Source: Chlorobiota bacterium
GTDB taxonomy: Bacteria > Bacteroidota > Bacteroidia > Bacteroidales > JAADGE01
Assembly (NCBI GenBank): GCA_013152535.1
Contig: JAADGE010000045.1
Location: 1 to 48,030 of the forward strand
DNA: 48,030 nt
Reading direction: 5' to 3'
A program made the translations under genes and the position numbers. Below, in pieces: positions 35,325 to 44,682 of this stretch (positions are counted from its first letter, which is position 1; each line of letters begins with the position of its first letter). The notes beneath the pieces are model-generated. The model ran no database searches. It worked only from the letters and a program-made list of their open reading frames with translations, and was not told the origin of the DNA.

Positions 35325-35379
35325 TTTTGAAGTTACAAAAATAACATAATAAAGTACTTAATTTATCGTTTTGAAGTAA
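35325..35379. promoter_or_regulatory. repeat-bearing intergenic operator candidate of the XRE/lipoprotein pair
   Basis: The near-identical 11-mers TTTTGAAGTTA (35325-35335) and TTTTGAAGTAA (35369-35379) lie in direct orientation 44 bp apart. GTTA-N6-TAAC (35332-35345) is an inverted repeat next to the first. All are between two divergently transcribed genes, the usual place for a shared operator. Confidence 0.4.
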
Positions 35380-35411
35380 TAAATAAGAAATAATTATTCT
35401 AAAATAGTTAC

Positions 35412-35756
35412 ATGAAAATTGGTGAAAATATCAGAAAAATAAGAATGCTCAAAGGTTATTCGCAAGAATATATAGCAAGTTTGCTCAAAATTTCACAAAG
35501 AAGTTTTAGTAAAATTGAAAGAAATGAAGTAAATATAACCTGGGATAGAATACAAGAAATTTCCAAAATTTTAGAAGTTGATATAAATGTATTGAAAAAT
35601 TTTTCCAATTTTGATATTTTCGATAATCTGAATCAAGAGGAAACAGATATAGATAAGTTAATAAAGAAACAGTTTTATAAACTTGAACTTGAGTTACAAA
35701 ATCTAAAGGCATTATTATTAAAAAATCAGTATTTGAAAACCATAAATGATTTATAA
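35412..35756 (+). CDS. small XRE-family regulator
   Basis: 114 residues with a canonical HTH near the N-terminus (IGENIRKIRMLKGYSQEYIA, then SLLKISQRSFSKIERNE) followed by a short coiled-coil-like C-terminus (LELELQNLKALLLKNQYL) that may dimerise. It is divergent from the lipoprotein, with 133 bp between them. That arrangement is typical of a regulator controlling itself and its neighbour. No sensing domain is visible. Confidence 0.86.
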   Translation: MKIGENIRKIRMLKGYSQEYIASLLKISQRSFSKIERNEVNITWDRIQEISKILEVDINVLKNFSNFDIFDNLNQEETDIDKLIKKQFYKLELELQNLKALLLKNQYLKTINDL

Positions 35757-35963
35757 ATATTAACTTAGGTTTAAAACTATAGTTTGATATATGAAAATTA
35801 TATGGAATTAAATTTAAATATCAATATTAATATAATTGAAATTTATTATAGAATCTTAAATTTTTGAGTTAAAAAGATGCTGACACAAAGTTCTGTATGA
35901 TTGAAACATAATTTAATTTTTATCCTATCAAAAATTTTTATAGAACTCAGGTTTAATAAAAAT

Positions 35964-37163
35964 TTATTTTTCTTTAACGCCTTTATTAAAATTAGCCATA
36001 TTAAACCCAAGTGTAAATCTTAAAGTATTTGCCAAAGGATTTTGTCTTCCGGCTGTAGGAACAATATAAGCAAAATCGAAATTTAATACATTTAATTTAA
36101 CACCTATACCCAAGGTAAAATATTTTCTGTTTCCTTTTGTAGCATGTTCGTTAAAATAACCGGCTCGAACAGCAAATTGTTTCATATACCAATATTCCAT
36201 ACCGGCAGAATACATTAATTCGTGCATTTCTTCTCTGAATCCTCCGGGTGCATCATAAAAAGATTGAAAAATACCGACAGGAACAGAAACATTGTCTCCA
36301 AGCCCATGTTGAACAAGTTCTCCGTCAGCAGTTGTATCGGGTCCGTACAAAGCGGGTGTCGGAACCAATAATTTATTAATATCTAACATAGCCGTAATGC
36401 TGTTATATTCATCAAGTTCCAATGTGTATGCAGCACCTATACGTAAATTTGCCGGCAGAAAATTAGCATAATAATTATCATCACTGTATGAAATCTTATT
36501 TCCCAAATTAGAAATATTTAAACCGAAGTTAAACTTGCCGTTTTTGTCTTCAAGTTTTACGTCTTTTGTATAGAACATAGAAATATCACCTGCAACGGCA
36601 TTACCCGGTTTAGTGGGAGTTCCTGAACCGCCTGCAGGAATTCCGCCGGTTAGATTTGAATGAATATAACGAAAAGCGATACCGCCTGACAAATATTTTG
36701 ATAACTTCAGTGCATAAGCAAAATCCAGAGAAAATTCATTTGGCTTAAAATCACGGATTTTTGTTCCTGCAATATCCGTAAATTCAATATTTCCAAGCGA
36801 AAAATACATTAATGAAGCAGCAACAACCTGATTTTTACCAAGTTTATACGAGCCTGATAAATTTTGAAAATTAATATCTTTTACCAAATTTCTTAACCAA
36901 GGAATGTAAGATAAATTTAAAGAAACATCTTGATCTATAAAAGCATATTTTGCAGGATTCCAGTGAACGGAATTCGCATCCGGTGAAGATGCAACTCCTG
37001 CATCACCCATAGCTCCCGAACGTGCATCCGGAGCAATAGTTAAAAAGGGAACTCCGGTAGTAATAGCATTTAATTGTTGTCCGAGAATAGTGGTGTTTTG
37101 AGAGAATAAATTCCCCGTAACGAATATTGAAAAAGCAGTAATAAAAAAAAGTTTCTTAACCAT
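35964..37163 (-). CDS. porV: PorV-like type IX secretion outer-membrane protein
   Basis: 399 residues with a signal peptide (about 1-21) and a FadL-like beta barrel. The N-terminal segment FLTIAPDARSGAMGDAGVASSPDANSVHWNP is characteristic of PorV/LptO. The C-terminal strand LANTLRFTLGFN is barrel-like. PorV binds T9SS cargo that leaves the translocon and hands it to the attachment complex. The same window encodes a T9SS cargo protein (22194-24125), so the pathway is probably active. It is monocistronic, with sucC downstream on the same strand behind its own terminator. Confidence 0.88.
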   Translation of the reverse strand: MVKKLFFITAFSIFVTGNLFSQNTTILGQQLNAITTGVPFLTIAPDARSGAMGDAGVASSPDANSVHWNPAKYAFIDQDVSLNLSYIPWLRNLVKDINFQNLSGSYKLGKNQVVAASLMYFSLGNIEFTDIAGTKIRDFKPNEFSLDFAYALKLSKYLSGGIAFRYIHSNLTGGIPAGGSGTPTKPGNAVAGDISMFYTKDVKLEDKNGKFNFGLNISNLGNKISYSDDNYYANFLPANLRIGAAYTLELDEYNSITAMLDINKLLVPTPALYGPDTTADGELVQHGLGDNVSVPVGIFQSFYDAPGGFREEMHELMYSAGMEYWYMKQFAVRAGYFNEHATKGNRKYFTLGIGVKLNVLNFDFAYIVPTAGRQNPLANTLRFTLGFNMANFNKGVKEK

Positions 37164-37250
37164 GAACTAAAAATTAATATGTATAATAAACTGCAAACGC
37201 AATTATTAATTTTTTATTTTATAAATTAAACTAATTATCACTTAACAGAA

Positions 37251-37286
37251 AAATAACAGATACAAATAGTATTGCATCTGTTATTT
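37251..37286 (-). terminator. hairpin terminator of sucC
   Basis: A perfect 11-bp stem (arms 37251-37261 and 37276-37286, AAATAACAGAT / ATCTGTTATTT) lies about 24 bases beyond the sucC stop on the minus strand. It ends in a T-rich tract on that strand (ATTTTTCTGTT), so it should terminate sucC before porV. Confidence 0.75.
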
Positions 37287-37309
37287 CAACAATAAATTAA
37301 AGATGTGAT

Positions 37310-38497
37310 TTATACCAATTTTTTCACCAAATCGGCAGCTTCCTGTAATGTAATTGCCGAATGTACTTTTAATCCGGAATTATCAATTAATTCTTTACCT
37401 TCTTCGGCGTTGGTTCCCTGCAGTCTTACAATTACCGGAATACTGATATTCCCGATTGATTTATAAGCATCTACGACACCTTGTGCTACCCTGTCGCAAC
37501 GAACAATACCGCCGAAAATATTTAATAAAATAGCTTTTACATTTTTTTCTTGCAAAATAATTCGGAAACCGGCTTCTACAGTTTCTGCATTTGCCGTTCC
37601 TCCTACATCAAGAAAATTAGCCGGAGAACCGCCGGACATTTTAATAATATCCATAGTTGCCATTGCTAAACCTGCACCGTTTACCATACAACCGACATTT
37701 CCGTCAAGTTTAATAAAATTCAAATTATATTTACCCGCTTCAACTTCAGACGGATCTTCTTCAGCTAAATCTCTCATATCAGCTAAATCTTTATGACGGA
37801 ATAAAGCGTTATCGTCAATATTAACTTTTGAGTCAACAGCAAGAATTTTACTGTCGGAAGTTTTTAAAACCGGGTTGATTTCAAATAAAGAAGCATCCGA
37901 AGCATCATAAGCTTTATATAATAAAGTTACAAATTTTGTCATTTCTTTAAATGCCTTTCCTTCCAAACCGAGGTTAAAAGCAATTTTTCTGGCTTGAAAA
38001 GGTAAAATGCCTGTTTTGGGGTCAATCTCCTCTTTATGAATAAGTTGTGGCGTTTTATCAGCAACAGTTTCAATATCCATACCGCCTTCTGTTGAATACA
38101 TAATAGTATGTCGTCCGCTTGCTCTGTTCATCAACACGCTCATATAAAATTCATCAGGTTCTGTGTCGCCGGGATAATAAACATCTTGTGCAATTAAGAC
38201 TTTATTTACTTTTTTCCCTTCGGGTCCGGTTTGATGTGTTACCAATTGCATACCGATAATATTGCCGGCAATTTTTTTAACTTCATCCAAAGATTTGACA
38301 AGTTTTACTCCGCCGCCTTTTCCTCTTCCGCCTGCATGAATTTGAGCTTTAACAACCCACCAGCCGGTTCCGGTTTGTTCTTTTAATTTTTTTGCAGCTT
38401 CAACGGCTTCTTCCGGAGTATTTGCAACAATTCCTTCCTGAATTCGTACACCGAAACTTTTCAGAAGTTCTTTGCCTTGATATTCGTGTAAATTCAT
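37310..38497 (-). CDS. sucC: succinate-CoA ligase, beta subunit
   Basis: 395 residues. The N-terminal MNLHEYQGKELLKSFGV and the HAGGRGKGGGVKL nucleotide-loop motif belong to SucC. FLDVGGTANAETVEAGFR and NIFGGIVRCDRVAQGVVDAY form the CoA ligase domain. With SucD (not in the window) it makes ATP or GTP from succinyl-CoA in the TCA cycle. It stands alone here, although in many bacteria it is next to sucD, which is usual for Bacteroidota. A hairpin terminator follows. Confidence 0.96.
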   Translation of the reverse strand: MNLHEYQGKELLKSFGVRIQEGIVANTPEEAVEAAKKLKEQTGTGWWVVKAQIHAGGRGKGGGVKLVKSLDEVKKIAGNIIGMQLVTHQTGPEGKKVNKVLIAQDVYYPGDTEPDEFYMSVLMNRASGRHTIMYSTEGGMDIETVADKTPQLIHKEEIDPKTGILPFQARKIAFNLGLEGKAFKEMTKFVTLLYKAYDASDASLFEINPVLKTSDSKILAVDSKVNIDDNALFRHKDLADMRDLAEEDPSEVEAGKYNLNFIKLDGNVGCMVNGAGLAMATMDIIKMSGGSPANFLDVGGTANAETVEAGFRIILQEKNVKAILLNIFGGIVRCDRVAQGVVDAYKSIGNISIPVIVRLQGTNAEEGKELIDNSGLKVHSAITLQEAADLVKKLV

Positions 38498-38653
38498 TAC
38501 TTTTGTTTTATATTTTTATAAAGATATGTTAATTTTTCGATGCCCCAAATGTAGTTTTTTTTATTCAAATCTAAAAACCCGGATAATATATTCTTTGACA
38601 TATTTTTTAAAAAACTTTAAATTATAAACTTCAAAAACTTTCAGCTGCGATAA

Positions 38654-39193
38654 ATGAGAAAATTAAAAAACAATGAACTCGGAAGAAAATCTGTGAATGA
38701 ATTTAAAAAAAGTCCTAAAATTCCTGTTACGGTAATTATGGATAATATAAGAAGTATGAATAATATCGGCTCAGTTTTCAGAACTTCCGACGCATTTATG
38801 ATTGAGAAAATAATGCTTTGCGGAATTACGGCTAAACCGCCGCATAACGATATTCGAAAAACAGCTCTCGGTGCCGACGAAAGTGTTGACTGGGAATATT
38901 TCAGTGAAACGAAAGATGCCGTAAATTTATTAAAATCAGAAGATTACACAATTATTTCCGTAGAACAAGCTGAAGGAAGTGTGTATTTGCAAAATTTAAA
39001 AGTTGAAAAAAATATCAAGTATGCTTTAATTTTCGGAAACGAAGTAAAAGGCGTGCAGCAGGAAATTGTTGATATAAGTGATTATTGCATAGAAATTCCG
39101 CAGGAAGGCACAAAACATTCTTTAAATATCTCGGTAAGTGCGGGAGTTGTGTTATGGGATTTTTATAAAAAATTATTGAAAATGACACTTTAA
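38654..39193 (+). CDS. SpoU-family (TrmH-type) RNA methyltransferase
   Basis: 179 residues, a single SPOUT domain without the N-terminal substrate-binding extension. The three family motifs are present: NNIGSVFRTSDAF, ALIFGNEVKGV and IEIPQEGTKHSLNISVSAGVVLWDF. It would make 2'-O-methyl nucleotides from S-adenosylmethionine in tRNA or rRNA. The short form resembles TrmL or TrmH relatives; the target base cannot be decided. It is divergent from sucC. Confidence 0.9.
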   Translation: MRKLKNNELGRKSVNEFKKSPKIPVTVIMDNIRSMNNIGSVFRTSDAFMIEKIMLCGITAKPPHNDIRKTALGADESVDWEYFSETKDAVNLLKSEDYTIISVEQAEGSVYLQNLKVEKNIKYALIFGNEVKGVQQEIVDISDYCIEIPQEGTKHSLNISVSAGVVLWDFYKKLLKMTL

Positions 39194-39335
39194 AACTGAC
39201 CCGGCGAGTTTCCTCTCAATTTTTTTTAACGGATAAAATTTATTCGTATGAATTATTTATTTGCATAACTGTTTATGATAGTGAAAAAATTCAAAATATC
39301 ACTTCATTTTCAGAATTTTGTTCACATTCAGGTGT

Positions 39336-40478
39336 TTATTTATATGGTTCGCCGAAATACATCAATTCCCAAATAGCTTTGTTACTTGTATAATCCTCTG
39401 TTTTGCAATCGTTTTTATAAACTTTTAAATTAGCTGTTCCCGACATTCTGAAATAGGCAGGATTTAATCCGCTTACCATTTCGGCAAGTTTTCTTTTAAC
39501 AGCATTAGAAATAAGTGCATCGAATATTTTTATTGCCATTAAATTTTTTTTTCTTACTAATGTATATTCATATTTAATATGCTCATTATCATCTTCATAG
39601 ATAAATTTTAAAATATCGCTTACGGGTCTTTCACCTACTTTATTCATTTTACCGTAGGTTCTGAAAAGTTTTACCTTTTCGCCGTCGTCGGCAACTGTTT
39701 TTCCGTTTTTTGAAAGGCAATAAACTATAATCGGCTCGCTGCCGTATTCCTTTACGGAAATTAATTCGGCAGCAATTACCGTGTAAGGTCCGACTTCCGC
39801 CCTCGACCAATACCAATGATTTATGACATCTGCCATATTTGCATTTCCGAAGTTGTGGTCGTGATAGCAAGAACCTTTTAAATTGTATGTTTTATCTTTG
39901 TATAAATATGAAATTTCGGCTTTACCTTTTGGAACGGGAACCAGCCAAGCAAATTCTTTTCCGCTTGTTCCGTATATAAAATGCCCGGTTTCAGGTCGCC
40001 AACTTTGTGTTGTTCGGTGCATTTTTATGTCGAGTGTGAGTTCTTTGTCTTTAAAATGAATTTTATAATCTTTAAGGTTTCCTCTGAAAAAATTTTTACC
40101 TATATTAACATCACAAGTTTTGTCGGAAGCCGAGAACTCGTCAACTTTTCCGTAATGTGCTTTTTTAATACTTGTTCCGTCGGGTCGGTCAATATTAATT
40201 GAAATAAACGGAATTAATCCTTTTCGAATTTCGGTAAAAGGTTTTGTGTAGAAGACAATTACAAGGGTGGTGCCGTCATTGAGATGTGCATCGAAATACC
40301 ACCATTCGTAAGTTCCTTTTACTCCGTCGGTTCTGATACCGTCTTCCCAAACTTCGGGGATATTGCCGGGTTTTAAACCGAATTTCGTATAATTATCTGA
40401 AACATAAGCTGTTTTATCTTGTCCGAAAATATTTACTGAAATAAAAATAATGAGTGTTATGAGAATTATTTGTTTCAT
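39336..40478 (-). CDS. secreted CrtC/AttH lipocalin-like protein
   Basis: 380 residues with a signal peptide (about 1-19). It belongs to the lipocalin-like family that contains hydroxyneurosporene synthase (CrtC) and AttH: GTYEWWYFDAHLNDGTTLVIVFYTKP at about 55-80, YEWWYFD being the hallmark, and a second half with YHDHNFGNANMADVINHWYWSRA. The usual role is binding or hydrating isoprenoid or lipid-like molecules; there is no carotenoid operon here, so the substrate is unknown. It is likely periplasmic and monocistronic. Confidence 0.87.
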   Translation of the reverse strand: MKQIILITLIIFISVNIFGQDKTAYVSDNYTKFGLKPGNIPEVWEDGIRTDGVKGTYEWWYFDAHLNDGTTLVIVFYTKPFTEIRKGLIPFISINIDRPDGTSIKKAHYGKVDEFSASDKTCDVNIGKNFFRGNLKDYKIHFKDKELTLDIKMHRTTQSWRPETGHFIYGTSGKEFAWLVPVPKGKAEISYLYKDKTYNLKGSCYHDHNFGNANMADVINHWYWSRAEVGPYTVIAAELISVKEYGSEPIIVYCLSKNGKTVADDGEKVKLFRTYGKMNKVGERPVSDILKFIYEDDNEHIKYEYTLVRKKNLMAIKIFDALISNAVKRKLAEMVSGLNPAYFRMSGTANLKVYKNDCKTEDYTSNKAIWELMYFGEPYK

Positions 40479-40665
40479 CTTCTTATTTTAGTTAAAAAGT
40501 AAAAGTTGAAAAATTGTAAAAGTTGAATGTAAATTTATGAAAAAATGAAAAAAATATCAAATTTATTGTTATATCTTGTTAAATGAGATGCAAACAAATG
40601 AAGAAGCAGTTTGCGACCGATTCGTATAAAACGAAATAATACAACGAGACAGCCACAGGCTATTT

Positions 40666-42105
40666 CTACCGAAATGATAATCGCATTTGTTTTTTTTCGT
40701 CTTCAATATCTTTCAGCATTTCTTCAACATTTCCTGCAGGATAATTTCCGGTAAAACACGCATCGCAAATTCCTATATTTTTGAAAAGTTTTTTCAAATT
40801 TTCGGGTTTTAAATAAAAAAGAGCATCGGCTCCGATATATTTTCGAGTTTCTTCAATATTTAAATTAGCGGCAATAAGTTCGGTTTTTGCCGACATATCG
40901 ATACCGTAAACGCAGGGATTTGCAACAGGCGGTGCAGCAGATACAAAATAAATTTCTTTTGCTCCGGCATTTTTCAATATTTTAACTATTCGTTTTGACG
41001 TGGTTCCTCTTACAACAGAATCGTCCACTACAACAATTTTTTTTCCTTCAATGGCTTTTTTAATCGGATTAAGTTTTTGTTTTACGATATTTTCGCGTTC
41101 ACTTTGCTTGGATGCTATAAAACTTCTTCCTATGTAATTACTTTTTACCAAACCTCTGTGGTAAGGGATTTCAAGAGTTTCGGCCAAACCCGAAGCCGCA
41201 AAATATCCTGAAGCCGGTACGTCAATAACTACATCGGGTTTTAAACCGGCTTCTTTTATTTGTTCAGCAATAAAATTTCCCATTCTTACGCGCCTTCCGG
41301 CAACATTTTTCTCATAAAAAACAGAATCTTCGCGAGCAAAATAAATGTATTCAAAAGAGCAGAAATGTTGTTTTTTTGCAAAACCTATTGTTGAATGCAC
41401 CTTATGATTGTTATCAATAAAGATAATTTCTCCCGGTTTTAAATATCTTACAATTTCATATCCGAGATGATTAAATGTAATACTTTCGGATGCAAGACCG
41501 TAAACAACACCGTTTTTAGTTACTTTTTTCCCGAGAACAAGCGGACGAATGCCGTTAGGATCCATAAAGGCAAGAAGTCCGTAATTTGCTATTACAGAGA
41601 TTACTGCATAAGCTCCTTTAATTTTTTGTTGTGTATGTTTTACCGCATCGAAAATATCTTCAACTTTAATATTTTTTAAGTCTTTGCTTTTTAATTCGGC
41701 GGCAAAAGTATAAAGTAAAATTTCCAAATCGTTTGATGAAGTCGGCAAAACATGATAATCCTGATAAAGTGCCTTGTTCATTTTTTTAAAATTGGTTACG
41801 TTGCCGTTATGCACCATCGAAATTCCGAAAGGATAATTAGTCGTAATCGGTTGAGCATTAAGAATATCACGTGTTCCGTGTGTAGTGTATCGAACATGTC
41901 CGATACCGATTTCACCGGGTAGGAGTTCGATATGTTTTTCATTAAACACTTCATTTACAAGTCCGAGACCTTTTTTGGTATGAAATGTCTTTTTAAAAGT
42001 AACGATACCGGCACTGTCCTGCCCTCTGTGTTGTAAAGTCAACAAACCCGACATAATATCGTAAACTATTTTTTCTTCGCCTGCAAATCCGACTATTCCG
42101 CACAT
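40666..42105 (-). CDS. purF: amidophosphoribosyltransferase
   Basis: 479 residues. Cys2 (MCGIVGFAG) is the glutaminase nucleophile, so no propeptide is removed except Met. VVVDDSVVRGTTSKRIV is the PRPP-binding loop. It takes ammonia from glutamine and attaches it to PRPP, the first step of purine synthesis. GHVRYTTHGTRDI and the HRGQDSAGI motif are also seen. It lies on the same strand as purN and purD, but the 267-bp gap to purN suggests separate transcription or loose coupling. Confidence 0.96.
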   Translation of the reverse strand: MCGIVGFAGEEKIVYDIMSGLLTLQHRGQDSAGIVTFKKTFHTKKGLGLVNEVFNEKHIELLPGEIGIGHVRYTTHGTRDILNAQPITTNYPFGISMVHNGNVTNFKKMNKALYQDYHVLPTSSNDLEILLYTFAAELKSKDLKNIKVEDIFDAVKHTQQKIKGAYAVISVIANYGLLAFMDPNGIRPLVLGKKVTKNGVVYGLASESITFNHLGYEIVRYLKPGEIIFIDNNHKVHSTIGFAKKQHFCSFEYIYFAREDSVFYEKNVAGRRVRMGNFIAEQIKEAGLKPDVVIDVPASGYFAASGLAETLEIPYHRGLVKSNYIGRSFIASKQSERENIVKQKLNPIKKAIEGKKIVVVDDSVVRGTTSKRIVKILKNAGAKEIYFVSAAPPVANPCVYGIDMSAKTELIAANLNIEETRKYIGADALFYLKPENLKKLFKNIGICDACFTGNYPAGNVEEMLKDIEDEKKQMRLSFR

Positions 42106-42136
42106 ATTTTTTTAGTTGAAAATTTTTAAAGTATTA

Positions 42137-42192
42137 AGTTAAAAGTTCATAAAGTTAAAAGTATAAAGTTCATAAAGTAATAAGTTTAATTG
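42137..42192. repeat. short AT-rich direct repeats between purF and purN
   Basis: The 14-mer AAAGTTCATAAAGT occurs at 42142-42155 and 42165-42178 (23-bp period), mixed with AGTTAAAAGT copies. This looks like slippage-generated spacer DNA, similar to AAAAGTTGAA copies seen near 40495-40530 upstream of the CrtC-like gene. No function is evident. Confidence 0.6.
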
Positions 42193-42372
42193 TTTAGTGT
42201 TTAACTGTTTTTTGAAAAATCTTTTGCATTGAGAATATCAAATAAATCTTCTTTATTATTAATTTATTTAGATTTGAAATATATGAGAAAGATATAACTT
42301 CTCTTTTTATTGAATTTTTTGACATAACCATATTTTTCTAAAAAATAAAACAAAAGAACTGTGAATTGTCTA

Positions 42373-42942
42373 CTATTGACTGAATACTGTTCCTAAAGTT
42401 TCCGAATAAAATTTATGCTCTGCAGCCAGTCCCTTTTTTTCGACTTCTTCCAAAGTTTTACACTCTTTTAAATCTACAATTTTTTGAGCAATTATTTTTC
42501 CCGTATCCACTCCTTCATTCACATAGTGAACTGTAATTTTTGTTTCCGACATTTTATTTTCAAACGCCCATTCATAGGCATGCAATCCCTGATGTAATTG
42601 AGTATCTGCAGGATGAATGTTTATAATTTTATCTTTATATGTTTTAACAAATCCGTCACTTAAGATGCGCATGTAACCCGCAAGAATAATATAATCAAAA
42701 GTATAGTTTGAAAGCAGGTCAATAACCTCATTGTCAAAGTTTTGTCTTTTTTTCCCTTTTGCAGAAATTATTTCTGTATTAATGTTGTTGTTTTTTGCAA
42801 TTTGCAATCCGGGTGCATTTTCTTTATCGGAAAATACTAAAACCGGCTCGGCAATACCTCTGAGAATACCGTTTTTACATTCATTAAGGATTGCTTCCAT
42901 ATTTGATCCTTTGCCGGATATAAAAATGATTATTTTTGTCAT
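42373..42942 (-). CDS. purN: phosphoribosylglycinamide formyltransferase
   Basis: 189 residues. ISGKGSNMEAIL at the N-terminus and the catalytic residues N108, H110 (NIHPA) and D146 (VNEGVDTG) are all present. It transfers a formyl group from 10-formyl-THF to GAR in purine synthesis. The segment HPADTQLHQGLHAYEWAFEN replaces the common HPSLLPKYGGKGM loop, a variant in the substrate-binding loop. It lies between purD (108 bp upstream) and purF. The catalytic set argues for activity despite the variant. Confidence 0.93.
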   Translation of the reverse strand: MTKIIIFISGKGSNMEAILNECKNGILRGIAEPVLVFSDKENAPGLQIAKNNNINTEIISAKGKKRQNFDNEVIDLLSNYTFDYIILAGYMRILSDGFVKTYKDKIINIHPADTQLHQGLHAYEWAFENKMSETKITVHYVNEGVDTGKIIAQKIVDLKECKTLEEVEKKGLAAEHKFYSETLGTVFSQ

Positions 42943-43050
42943 TGAGTTACATTGTTATAAGTTGCATTGCTTTATTGTTAAAAACAGGACACTGATTTTT
43001 ATGATTTCCTTAAATCAACATAACAATCATAATAATCTGCGTACTGTAAA

Positions 43051-44313
43051 CTATTTTAAATATCTATTAATTCTCTTACCAATATCTTCTCGGTAAAACA
43101 TCTTTTTAAAGTATATTTTATTTACTTCATTATAAGCATTATCCAATGCTTTATCTAAAGTTATACCTTTGCCTACGACATTCAAAACTCTGCCGCCGTT
43201 TGTTAATGTTACACCATTTTCTTTTTTTGTGCCTGCATGGAATATTAAAATATTTTCTGAAACAGTATCTAAACCGTTAATAACATATCCTTTATTGTAT
43301 GATTTCGGATAACCGCCTGATGTTAATACAACATCTGCAAAATAATCTTTTTCAAATTTAAAAGTAATATTTCCTAAGCTGCCTGATAAACAAGCTGATA
43401 CTATTTCATACAAATCATTTTTTAAAGCAGGTAATAAAACTTCCGTTTCAGGATCGCCGAAACGAACATTATATTCTAACAAATAAGGTTCAGAATCTTT
43501 CACCATAATTCCGAAATAAATAACACCTTTATAATTCATTTGTTCGGATTGTATGCCTTTTAATGTGGGATTGATGATTTTATAATTAATTTTTTGCATT
43601 AATTCATCACTGATACCGCTTATCGGACTGTATGCCCCCATTCCGCCGGTATTGGGACCTCTGTCTCCGTCGAGTAATTGTTTGTGATCTTGTGATGTTT
43701 GCAGAAGTTTAATACTTTTTCCGTCTGTAAAACCGATGATTGAAATTTCATTACCGTCAATTTTATCTTCAATTAAGAAATTGACATTTTTACCGTAAAC
43801 ATTTTCTAATTCAGAAAATGCTTTATTTGCTTCTTCAATTGTTGAACAAACGAAAACACCTTTTCCTGCAGCCAAACCGTCAAATTTAATAACTAAATTA
43901 CCGAGTTTTTTTGCGGCGGTATATTTTGCATCATTTATGTTGTCAAAAAATTCAAAATCTGCCGTTGCGATATTGTATTTTTGCATAAATTTTTTTGCAA
44001 ATATCTTTGATGCTTCCAATTGTGCCGATTGTTTATCGGGACCGAAAACTTTGACATCTTTGCCTTTGAAATAATCAACAATTCCTGCAGCTAAAGGTTG
44101 TTCGGGACCTACAAAAATCATTTCGACAGTGTTATACAAACAAAACCGTTCAACTTCTTCAAAATCATTAATGTTTACTTTACGGCTGTTAGGAATACCG
44201 CCGTTACCCGGAAGCGTAAAAACATTCTCCCGACCTAAAGTTTGAGCAAATTTCCAAGCTAATGCATGTTCTCTGCCGCCTGAACCGATTATTGCTATTT
44301 TTTTCTGTGTCAT
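43051..44313 (-). CDS. purD: phosphoribosylamine-glycine ligase
   Basis: 420 residues, an ATP-grasp enzyme. The N-terminal IIGSGGREHALAWKF, the FDGLAAGKGV ATP-binding segment, GGMGAYSP and NVRFGDPETEVLLP are all typical of PurD. It joins glycine to phosphoribosylamine, the step between PurF and PurN. It is the first of three purine genes read on the minus strand (purD, purN, purF). Its promoter must lie in the gene-free region to its right. Confidence 0.96.
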   Translation of the reverse strand: MTQKKIAIIGSGGREHALAWKFAQTLGRENVFTLPGNGGIPNSRKVNINDFEEVERFCLYNTVEMIFVGPEQPLAAGIVDYFKGKDVKVFGPDKQSAQLEASKIFAKKFMQKYNIATADFEFFDNINDAKYTAAKKLGNLVIKFDGLAAGKGVFVCSTIEEANKAFSELENVYGKNVNFLIEDKIDGNEISIIGFTDGKSIKLLQTSQDHKQLLDGDRGPNTGGMGAYSPISGISDELMQKINYKIINPTLKGIQSEQMNYKGVIYFGIMVKDSEPYLLEYNVRFGDPETEVLLPALKNDLYEIVSACLSGSLGNITFKFEKDYFADVVLTSGGYPKSYNKGYVINGLDTVSENILIFHAGTKKENGVTLTNGGRVLNVVGKGITLDKALDNAYNEVNKIYFKKMFYREDIGKRINRYLK

Positions 44314-44682
44314 TTTATATTTTATCTGTTTTTTTATTTATTTTGATAAGATATTTTTTTGTATTCATTTTTCTATAAAGGTATAAAAAAATAAAAAAGG
44401 TTTCTTAGTATTTAGGTATTCATATATTTTCTGATTAGTTTCATTGCAATGTCATTATTTTCCTTAATAAAAACAGTATATTTTTTTATATTTATACACC
44501 TTTAAAAACCGAATAATTACAATAAATTCATATCTCTGACACAGCTACAAATATACGGTTGTGTACTCGAATTAACAAAAGTAATTTGACAAAATTTATC
44601 AGTGTTGTAATTTCAAAATAATTTATCAAAAAGCTATTCAAAAATTAAGATATATTAATATATTTGAATAAATATTTCAATT
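44314..44682. other. 369-bp gene-free region between purD and the GMC oxidoreductase
   Basis: No gene seen. For the plus-strand gene, TTTG at 44585-44588 is followed after 19 bases by TAATTTCA at 44608-44615, a promoter candidate with two mismatches in the -7 element. A loose inverted repeat around 44541-44566 (ACACAGC / GTTGTGT) has one mismatch. The purD promoter should also be here. Confidence 0.4.
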
